A stretch of DNA of 12,541 bases from Chelatococcus sp. (GTDB lineage: Bacteria > Pseudomonadota > Alphaproteobacteria > Rhizobiales > Beijerinckiaceae): NCBI GenBank assembly GCA_003248805.1, contig QFQY01000090.1, positions 1 through 12,541 on the forward strand, given 5' to 3'. Every line of letters begins with the position of its first letter. The stretch's first letter is position 1. The translations under genes were made by a program, and so were the position numbers. Positions 6,992-12,541 of this stretch are shown here, in pieces. The notes under the pieces were generated by a model. It made no database searches. It had not been told where the DNA came from and saw only the letters and a program-made list of their open reading frames with translations.

Positions 6992-9262
6992 GTGTCGGCC
7001 TCAGTCAGCGAAGCCAGGATCATGCCTCTCGGCGAGGAGAGCCCGCGCCGGGTCTCCGGGTGGTTGGGCGCGACCGTCGTCGTCCTCGCGCTCACATCGG
7101 CGCTGGTCACCTTCCTCGTCCTGTCGGGCGCCACGCCGATCGTGCCGGTGCACGAGGTCGTGGTCGGCGTCTTCGTCATCAATGCCCTGCTGATTCTGCT
7201 GCTGCTGGTGGTCGTGGCCTTCGAGGCGGCGGTGATCATCAAGGCGCGACGCGCCGGCGCGGCGGCGGCCGGCCTGCATGTGCGCATCGTCGGCCTGTTC
7301 AGCGTCGTCGCGGCCCTGCCCGCGGTGCTCGTCGCCGTCATCGCCACCTTCACCATCGAGCGCGGCCTGGAGCCCTGGTTCTCCGACCGGATGCGCGACG
7401 CGATCTTCAAGTCGGTCGAGGTCGCCGACGCCTATGCGGCGGGACAATGCCGCTCCCTCGGCCGCGAGATCAGGCTGCTGGCGGACGACCTGTCCCGCGC
7501 CAAGCCCGCCTATGACGTCGACCGCAAATGGTTCGAGACCTTCCTGACCGCGCGCGCGACGGCGCTCGGGCTGCCGGTCGCGCGCATCGTCCAGCCGCCG
7601 GATACGGTGCTGACGCGCGCCAATATCGACGTGCTGCGCAACGTCGCGAATCCGGACCAGGCGGCCTTCGACGATGCGCGCTCCTCGCCGGAGCCGATCT
7701 GCATCGTGCCGCCATCCAGCCGAGTCTTCGGCGCGTTGGTCAAGCTGCCGGCCTATGGCGATGCGTTCCTGCACGTGGCGCGGGAGGTCGACCGGCTCGC
7801 CGTCGAATTCCCGTCGATCGCGCGCGGTGCCGCCGTCGAATATCTCTCCATCGACGCCCGCCGGAAGGGCGTGCAGATCGCCTTCGCCTCGATGTACGGC
7901 CTGATCGCCCTGATCCTGCTGCTCTCGGCGATCTGGCTCGGCCTGAGCTTCGCCAACGGTCTCGTCGCGCCGATCCGCCGCATGATCCACGCGACCGACC
8001 AGGTTTCCAGCGGCAATTTCTACGTGCAGGTGCCGACACGGCGCTCCGAGGGCGACCTCGCCCATCTCGGCGAGACCTTCAACAAGATGACGGCGGAGCT
8101 GCGCCGCCAGCGCGACGGGCTCATCACCGCGAGCGAGGTCATCGACAAGCGCCGCCGCTTCACCGAGACGGTGCTGTCGGGCGTGTCGTCCGGTGTGCTC
8201 GGCCTCGACGGCAGCGGCCACATCACCATCGCCAACCGATCCGCGGAGAGCATGCTCGGCGCCGGCGAGCGCATGCCGGGACGGGCCGTCGCCGATGTCG
8301 TCCCGGAGATCGCAGGCTTCGTGTCGGAGGCGCTGCAGGGGCGCCAGAGGCAGAGTTCCTGCCAGATCGCGATCACCCGGGCCGGGCGCGACCGGATGGT
8401 CAATGTCCGTGCCGTCAGGGAGGGGGAGGGCGCGGGCGCCGGTCTCGTCGTGACGCTCGACGACATCACCGACCTCGTCTCGGCGCAGCGGACCGCGGCC
8501 TGGGCGGATGTCGCCCGGCGCATCGCCCACGAGATCAAGAACCCGCTGACGCCGATCCAGCTCTCCGCCGAGCGCATCCGCCGGAAGTTCGGGCGGGTCA
8601 TCGCCGAGGACAAGGAGATCTTCGAGCAGTGCACGGCGACCATCGTGCGGCAGGTCGAGGACATTCGCCGCATGGTCGACGAGTTCTCTTCCTTCGCGCG
8701 GATGCCGAAGCCGTCGCCGGCGCGCGACGACATCGTCGAGACCGTGCGCCAGATCGTGTTCCTGATGGGCGTCGGCAATCCCGAGCTCACGATTGCGGAC
8801 AACCTCCCGGGAGACGCGATTTTCGCGCGCTTCGACCGGCGCCTGCTGTCCCAGGCGCTGACCAACATCATCAAGAACGCCGCCGAGGCCATCGAGGCTG
8901 TGCCGATGGAGGAACGCGGCCCCGGGCGGATCGACGTCGTCTTCGAGCATCGCGAGGACGGGCGGATCGTCATCGACGTCATGGACAACGGCAAGGGGCT
9001 GCCGGCCGAGCAGCGGCAGAAGCTGCTGGAGCCCTATATGACGACCCGCGAAGGCGGCACGGGCCTCGGCCTCGCGATCGTCGGCAAGATTCTGGAGGAC
9101 CACGGCGGCGGCATCGAGCTGCTCGACCGGCCCGACGGCGCCAGGGGCGCGCGCGTCCGGCTGTGGTTCCCCGAGGGCGGCCCGGCCGAGACGGTCGAGT
9201 CGGCCGCACAGGAGGCCGGCCGCTCGCCGGCCGGAGCGAGCATGCAGGACGGGACACGCTGA
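6992..9262 (+). CDS. ntrY: Membrane sensor kinase NtrY
   Basis: Inner-membrane histidine kinase, partner of NtrX, linked in alphaproteobacteria to nitrogen and redox/low-oxygen control. 756 residues from the GTG at 6992. Order: three N-terminal hydrophobic helices (about 25-46, 57-83, 98-120), an extracytoplasmic region (about 121-295) with cysteines C153 and C237, a fourth helix (about 299-320), HAMP linker (about 321-375), PAS domain (about 394-495), phosphoacceptor helix with IAHEIKNPLTPIQLSAERI (H513), then ATPase domain with NIIKNAAEAI (N629), DNGKGLP and GTGLGLAIV. The in-frame ATG at 7022 is a real alternative (AGGA only 2 nt ahead); the GTG is preferred because its N-terminal length fits what I recall of relatives. 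The stop overlaps the ntrX start by one base (TGATG). Confidence 0.95.
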   Translation: MSASVSEARIMPLGEESPRRVSGWLGATVVVLALTSALVTFLVLSGATPIVPVHEVVVGVFVINALLILLLLVVVAFEAAVIIKARRAGAAAAGLHVRIVGLFSVVAALPAVLVAVIATFTIERGLEPWFSDRMRDAIFKSVEVADAYAAGQCRSLGREIRLLADDLSRAKPAYDVDRKWFETFLTARATALGLPVARIVQPPDTVLTRANIDVLRNVANPDQAAFDDARSSPEPICIVPPSSRVFGALVKLPAYGDAFLHVAREVDRLAVEFPSIARGAAVEYLSIDARRKGVQIAFASMYGLIALILLLSAIWLGLSFANGLVAPIRRMIHATDQVSSGNFYVQVPTRRSEGDLAHLGETFNKMTAELRRQRDGLITASEVIDKRRRFTETVLSGVSSGVLGLDGSGHITIANRSAESMLGAGERMPGRAVADVVPEIAGFVSEALQGRQRQSSCQIAITRAGRDRMVNVRAVREGEGAGAGLVVTLDDITDLVSAQRTAAWADVARRIAHEIKNPLTPIQLSAERIRRKFGRVIAEDKEIFEQCTATIVRQVEDIRRMVDEFSSFARMPKPSPARDDIVETVRQIVFLMGVGNPELTIADNLPGDAIFARFDRRLLSQALTNIIKNAAEAIEAVPMEERGPGRIDVVFEHREDGRIVIDVMDNGKGLPAEQRQKLLEPYMTTREGGTGLGLAIVGKILEDHGGGIELLDRPDGARGARVRLWFPEGGPAETVESAAQEAGRSPAGASMQDGTR

Positions 9263-10629
9263 TGAGCGCCGATATTCTGGTCGTGGACGATGAGGTCGAC
9301 ATTCGCGAGCTGGTCGCCGGCCTGCTCGAGGACGAAGGCTATCGCACCCGCAAGGCGGGCTCCGCCGACGAGGCGCTGGCGGCGATCGCGGCGCGTCGGC
9401 CGAATCTCGTTTTCCTCGACATCTGGCTTCAGGGTAGCCGCCTCGACGGATTGCAGGTCCTGGAGCTGATCAAGGAGAGCCATCCCGATCTCGCGGTCGT
9501 GATGATCTCCGGCCACGGCAACATCGAGACCGCCGTCTCGGCGATCAAGAGCGGCGCCTACGACTTCATCGAGAAGCCGTTCAAGGCCGACCGTCTCGTG
9601 CTGGTGGCCGAGCGGGCGCTCGAAGCGTCGCGCCTCCGGCGCGAGGTTCGCGAACTCCGGACGCGCTCGGTGCAGGCCAGCCGCATCGTCGGCCGTTCCA
9701 CCGTCATCAACCAGCTTCGCCAGACCATCGAGCGCGTCGCGCCGACCAATGCGCGCGTGCTCATCACGGGCGAACCCGGCTGCGGCAAGGAACTCGCGGC
9801 GCGTACCCTGCACGAGGCTTCGACACGCTCGAGCGGCCCCTTCATCGTCATCAACGCCGCCACCATCACGCCCGAGACGATGGAGGAGGAGCTCTTCGGC
9901 GTGGAGGGGACCGACGGCCGCTCGCGCCGCGTCGGCGCGCTCGAGGAGGCTCATGGCGGCTCGCTCTATATCGACGAGATCGGCGACATGCCGCGCGAGA
10001 CGCAGAACCGCATCCTGCGCGTGCTGGTCGATCAGAACTTCCAGCGCGTCGGCGGCGCGACGCGCGTCCATGTCGACGTCCGGATCATCTCCTCGACGAG
10101 CCGCGATCTCGCAAGGCTGATCAGCGAGGGGCACTTCCGCGAGGATCTCTATCACCGCCTCAGCGTCGTTCCGATCAAGGTGCCCTCGCTCTCGGAGCGG
10201 CGCGAGGACGTGCCCGAGCTGATCGACTTCTTCATGGAGCAACTCGCGGTCGCCAGCGGCCTGCCGAGGCGGACCATCGGCGCCGATGCCATGGCCGTGC
10301 TCCAGTCGCATGAATGGCCCGGCAACGTTCGCGAGCTGCGCAACAATGTCGAGCGGCTGATGATCCTGACCAAGGGCGATCCCAACGCCGAGGTCACGGT
10401 CGAGATGCTGCCGGCGGAAGTCGGCGCGATGGTGCCCACCACACCGTCCGGCTCCGGTGGCGAGCGCCTGATGAGCCTGCCGCTGCGCGACGCCCGCGAG
10501 ATCTTCGAGCGCGAATATCTCATCGCCCAGATCGCGCGCTTCTCGGGCAACATCTCGCGGACGGCCGAGTTCATCGGCATGGAACGCTCGGCGCTGCACC
10601 GGAAGCTGAAGTCCCTCGGCGTGGGTTAG
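9262..10629 (+). CDS. ntrX: Response regulator NtrX, lacking the GAFTGA loop
   Basis: NtrC-family regulator paired with NtrY, 455 residues. Receiver domain with D9-D10 and phosphoacceptor D53 in FLDIW, plus EKPF. AAA+ domain with Walker A GEPGCGKE (170-177) and Walker B YIDE (D238, E239) intact, and FREDLYHRLSV further on. FIS-type helix-turn-helix at the end (NISRTAEFIGMERSALHRKL). Between ELFG (210-213) and Walker B, where NtrC has GAFTGA, this protein reads VEGTDGRSRRVG and is three residues shorter, so the sigma-54-contacting loop is absent. The ATPase signatures are kept. It therefore probably regulates sigma-70-type promoters or acts in another way (inference). The ATG at 9262 shares its A with the ntrY stop, implying translational coupling. 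Confidence 0.96.
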   Translation: MSADILVVDDEVDIRELVAGLLEDEGYRTRKAGSADEALAAIAARRPNLVFLDIWLQGSRLDGLQVLELIKESHPDLAVVMISGHGNIETAVSAIKSGAYDFIEKPFKADRLVLVAERALEASRLRREVRELRTRSVQASRIVGRSTVINQLRQTIERVAPTNARVLITGEPGCGKELAARTLHEASTRSSGPFIVINAATITPETMEEELFGVEGTDGRSRRVGALEEAHGGSLYIDEIGDMPRETQNRILRVLVDQNFQRVGGATRVHVDVRIISSTSRDLARLISEGHFREDLYHRLSVVPIKVPSLSERREDVPELIDFFMEQLAVASGLPRRTIGADAMAVLQSHEWPGNVRELRNNVERLMILTKGDPNAEVTVEMLPAEVGAMVPTTPSGSGGERLMSLPLRDAREIFEREYLIAQIARFSGNISRTAEFIGMERSALHRKLKSLGVG

Positions 10630-10649
10630 AACGCGCCTTCGGTTGCGTT
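10630..10649 (+). terminator. Weak hairpin after ntrX
   Basis: Immediately after the ntrX stop, 10630-10637 pairs with 10642-10649 over a TTCG tetraloop closed by C-G; the stem has one G-U and one mismatch. No T tract follows, so it may be an mRNA 3' stabiliser or weak terminator rather than a true intrinsic terminator. Confidence 0.25.
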
Positions 10650-10689
10650 CCGTGCAGGCGCGCATGCCCGAAAAGACGGGCCTTCGCAC

Positions 10690-10719
10690 TTGCGTTACGG
10701 CTAGACTGCGCGATTTACT
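10690..10719 (+). promoter_or_regulatory. Candidate promoter for hfq-hflX
   Basis: In the 198-bp ntrX-hfq gap, TTGCGT (10690-10695) and TTTACT (10714-10719) stand 18 bp apart, matching the sigma-70 consensus at 3 of 6 and 4 of 6. A promoter of its own is expected for hfq in such a gap, but this assignment is tentative. The rest of the gap contains the hairpin after ntrX and a possible tiny ORF; nothing else was recognised. Confidence 0.25.
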
Positions 10720-10749
10720 AGGGCATCGGAGTCTCGAAGCGCGGCGGGA

Positions 10750-10818
10750 ATGCGCCTGCCGCCGGAACGGGACGAACTGGATCGCAGGCTGGAAGCCGAT
10801 CTGCGGTCCCAACAATAG
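10750..10818 (+). CDS. Possible 22-residue leader ORF before hfq
   Basis: ATG at 10750 opens a 22-codon frame ending in TAG at 10816-10818. The peptide is highly charged, with an ERDELDRRLEADLR core that could form a helix. Its stop codon overlaps the hfq Shine-Dalgarno (10817-10821), and it is in the same frame as hfq with four codons between stop and ATG. The upstream ribosome-binding site is weak (GCGGGA next to the ATG). It may be chance, a regulatory leader peptide, or the remains of a lost gene. No family recognised. Confidence 0.18.
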   Translation: MRLPPERDELDRRLEADLRSQQ

Positions 10819-10821
10819 GGG
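10817..10821 (+). promoter_or_regulatory. hfq ribosome binding site
   Basis: AGGGG six bases ahead of the hfq ATG, one of the better placed Shine-Dalgarno sequences in the window. Its first two bases are the end of the TAG stop of the small upstream frame. Confidence 0.55.
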
Positions 10822-10827
10822 CTACCC

Positions 10828-11076
10828 ATGGCCGCCGAGCGGGCTCAAAACCTCCAGGACACCTTTCTCAACTATGTGCGCAAGCAGAAGGTCCCGCTGA
10901 CGATCTTCCTCGTCAACGGCGTCAAGTTGCAGGGCGTCGTCACCTGGTTCGATAATTTCTGCGTGCTGTTGCGGCGTGACGGTCACTCGCAGCTGGTCTA
11001 CAAGCATGCCATCTCGACGATCATGCCCGGTCATCCGGTGCAGCTGTTCGAGCCCGAGGAAACGGACAAGAACTGA
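10828..11076 (+). CDS. hfq: RNA chaperone Hfq
   Basis: Hexameric Sm-like protein that pairs small regulatory RNAs with mRNAs; in Rhizobiales it also affects nitrogen-fixation and nitrogen-control genes (family knowledge). 82 residues, short as in other alphaproteobacteria, compared with about 100 in E. coli. Sm1 motif: FLVNGVKLQGVVTWFDNF (27-44); Sm2: the YKH signature at 58-60 followed by AISTIMP. N8 and N43 stand near the positions of proximal-face glutamines in E. coli Hfq; FDNFCVLLRRDG is the usual alphaproteobacterial version. The rim patch reads RKQK (18-21) in place of RRER. The C-terminal tail is only about 14 residues and acidic (EPEETDKN). hflX follows with no gap, a conserved pairing. 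Confidence 0.97.
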   Translation: MAAERAQNLQDTFLNYVRKQKVPLTIFLVNGVKLQGVVTWFDNFCVLLRRDGHSQLVYKHAISTIMPGHPVQLFEPEETDKN

Positions 11077-12465
11077 GTGGCGGCCAGCCGCAGCGAGACT
11101 GACGACGAGCGGGCGGCCGGCAAGCCGCTCGACGAGATCGAACGCGACATCGCCGCCGATACCCGGGCCTTCGTCGTCGGTCCCTATCTCCAGAAACGGG
11201 GTGTTGCGCTGGATGCGAACCAGCGCTCCTTCGCCGCGCGCCTCGACGAGGCGACGGGGTTGGCGGCCGCGATCGACCTGCAGGTCGTCGAGCCGATCCA
11301 GGTTTTGCTGACCGCCCTGAGGCCCGCGACCTATCTCGGCAAGGGCAAGGTCGAGGAGCTTTCCGAGCGCATCAAGCTCGAGGAGATCGGGCTCGTGATC
11401 ATGGATTGCGCGCTCTCTCCGGTGCAGCAGCGCAATCTGGAGAAGGCCTTCGGCTGCAAGGTCATCGACCGCACGGGCTTGATCCTCGAGATCTTCGGCC
11501 GCCGGGCACGCACCCGCGAGGGCACGTTGCAGGTCGAGCTCGCCCATCTCAACTACCAGAAGAGCCGGCTCGTCCGGTCCTGGACCCATCTCGAACGGCA
11601 GCGCGGCGGCTTCGGCTTCCTCGGCGGGCCGGGCGAGACGCAGATCGAGGCCGACAGGCGCATCATCCAGGAGCGGATGACCAAGATCGAGCGCGATCTG
11701 GACAGCGTGAAGCGCACCCGCTCGCTCCATCGCGCCAGCCGCAAGCGCGTGCCCTATCCGGTGGTCGCGCTCGTCGGCTACACCAACGCCGGGAAGTCGA
11801 CGCTGTTCAACCGGCTGACCTCGGCCGAGGTTCTGGCGCAGGACATGCTCTTCGCCACGCTCGACCCGACGGCGCGCGCGATCAAGCTGCCCCACGGCGC
11901 CAAGGTGATGCTCTCCGACACGGTCGGTTTCATCTCCGACCTGCCGACGCAGCTCGTCGCCGCCTTCCGCGCCACGCGGGAGGACGCCATCGAGGCGGAT
12001 GTGCTGCTGCATGTCCGCGACGTTTCGCATGAGGACACGCAGGCCCAGGCCGCGGACGTGCAGGCGATCCTGCGCGATCTCGGCATCGATCCCGACGACA
12101 GCCAGCGTGTCGTCGAGGTCTGGAACAAGTCCGACCTGCTCGCCCCCGACGAGCGCGAGCGCCAGCTCGGCGTCGCCGGTCTGCGGCCGGAGGCGGCCCG
12201 GCCGGTTCTGGTCTCCGCCCTGACGGGCGACGGCATGGGGCGCCTGACGGACGCCATCGAGATGCGCATCGCGCTGCGCCGGCCGGTCTACCGGATGCGG
12301 CTCGCGCCGGGCGACGGCAAGTCGCTCGCCTGGCTGCACGCCAATGGCGAGATCCTCGAGCGCGAGGATGCCGAGGACGGCGCTCTCTCCCTGCTGGTGC
12401 GCTTGCCGCCGGAGCGGGAAGGGGCCTTCGGCGCGCGCTTCCCGGAAGCCGAGCGGCAGGGTTAG
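11077..12465 (+). CDS. hflX: GTPase HflX, ribosome-splitting factor
   Basis: Ribosome-associated GTPase that splits stalled or stress-arrested 70S ribosomes. 462 residues. The N-terminal HflX domain (about 30-225) contains LGKGKVEEL (88-96), the RQRGGFGFLGGPGETQIEAD region and a basic coiled segment. The G domain has G1 GYTNAGKST (234-242), G3 DTVGF (D281), G4 NKSD (N350) and G5 SALTG; a C-terminal domain follows. The start is the GTG at 11077, directly after the hfq TGA, with no good Shine-Dalgarno at normal spacing, so translation probably depends on re-initiation after hfq. The C-terminal end is immediately followed by sequence that may be an insertion-sequence end, which could supply the third base of the TAG stop. 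Confidence 0.96.
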   Translation: MAASRSETDDERAAGKPLDEIERDIAADTRAFVVGPYLQKRGVALDANQRSFAARLDEATGLAAAIDLQVVEPIQVLLTALRPATYLGKGKVEELSERIKLEEIGLVIMDCALSPVQQRNLEKAFGCKVIDRTGLILEIFGRRARTREGTLQVELAHLNYQKSRLVRSWTHLERQRGGFGFLGGPGETQIEADRRIIQERMTKIERDLDSVKRTRSLHRASRKRVPYPVVALVGYTNAGKSTLFNRLTSAEVLAQDMLFATLDPTARAIKLPHGAKVMLSDTVGFISDLPTQLVAAFRATREDAIEADVLLHVRDVSHEDTQAQAADVQAILRDLGIDPDDSQRVVEVWNKSDLLAPDERERQLGVAGLRPEAARPVLVSALTGDGMGRLTDAIEMRIALRRPVYRMRLAPGDGKSLAWLHANGEILEREDAEDGALSLLVRLPPEREGAFGARFPEAERQG

Positions 12466-12541
12466 GCTCTGTGGACTCTTGAGGATTCCCAAGTTGGGTT
12501 AGGTGTGATTCAAGGCTGTCTTTTGGGAGGCAGCCATGGGC
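12465..12541 (+). mobile_element. Possible left end of an insertion sequence
   Basis: From the last base of the hflX stop the sequence changes character: it is less GC-rich, begins GGCTCTGTGGACTC, and contains a perfect 5-bp palindrome, CCCAA-G-TTGGG (12488-12498). It runs 70 bp to a strong Shine-Dalgarno (GGGAGG, 12525-12530) and an ATG at 12536. A GGCTCTGT end, a short T-rich leader and an early ATG recall IS5-like elements with a DDE transposase (recalled resemblance, not searched). It is preceded by TTA, a plausible short target site. The window stops before the family can be settled; an ordinary downstream gene remains possible. Confidence 0.35.
12536..12541 (+). CDS. Start of an unidentified gene cut by the window edge
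   Basis: ATG-GGC with GGGAGG five bases upstream, the strongest Shine-Dalgarno in the window. Only two codons are inside, so the product cannot be named; a transposase is suspected from the leader sequence. Confidence 0.35.

Noticed and set aside
7001..9103. Minus-strand open frame of 700 codons opposite ntrY
   Set aside because: Antisense shadow of a high-GC coding sequence; no motifs, and NtrY on the other strand is complete.
7528..9261. Plus-strand extension of the ntrX frame upstream through ntrY
   Set aside because: It would overlap the whole NtrY kinase core; the residues are arginine-rich nonsense until the receiver domain starts at 9262.
9034..12492. Two further long minus-strand frames (593 and 556 codons) opposite ntrX and hflX
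   Set aside because: Same reason: composition-driven shadows over genes with unambiguous motifs; the same applies to the 530-codon frame at 5310-6902.

Overview
The window is a GC-rich (roughly two-thirds G+C by eye), densely coded chromosomal segment of an alphaproteobacterium, most likely of the Hyphomicrobiales (Rhizobiales). Three things point there: the gene order lipA - coq10/ratA-like - cinA - ispDF - dusB (nifR3) - ntrB - ntrC - ntrY - ntrX - hfq - hflX, the fused IspD-IspF enzyme, and the short alphaproteobacterial type of Hfq. The intergenic palindromic repeat after the coq10-like gene resembles repeats I associate with Bosea/Methylobacterium-like genomes. The genus is a guess; the order is fairly safe.

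Layout. At 1-770 is the 3' part of lipoyl synthase, followed 13 bp later by a START/COQ10-RatA domain protein (784-1251). A ~100-bp palindromic repeat-like element (1268-1370) fills the space to a convergent minus-strand pair, ispDF (3101-1872) and a stand-alone CinA C-terminal domain amidase (1866-1375), whose start region overlaps the ispDF stop. A 124-bp divergent region (3102-3225) separates ispDF from the plus-strand run dusB - ntrB - ntrC (3226-6872). A hairpin and a good -35 hexamer lie between ntrC and ntrY. ntrY and ntrX (6992-10629) overlap by one base. A 198-bp gap precedes hfq (10828-11076), whose stop codon abuts the GTG start of hflX (11077-12465). The last ~76 bp do not look like the end of a normal operon: a strong Shine-Dalgarno and ATG start at the very edge, and the bases after the hflX stop look like an insertion-sequence end.

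Function. The core of the window is nitrogen and redox signalling: two sensor kinase/response regulator pairs (NtrB-NtrC, NtrY-NtrX) beside the tRNA dihydrouridine synthase DusB. Hfq and HflX add post-transcriptional and ribosome-rescue control. The flanking genes are housekeeping: lipoate, quinone-related lipid handling, isoprenoid precursors and NAD salvage. NtrC keeps the GAFTGA sigma-54 contact loop, whereas NtrX has lost it, so the two related regulators probably act through different mechanisms.

I do not see a new multi-gene system. The observations most worth following are at the edges: the intergenic palindromic element, the NtrX loop deletion, the possible tiny ORF ending in the hfq ribosome-binding site, and the probable mobile element after hflX.
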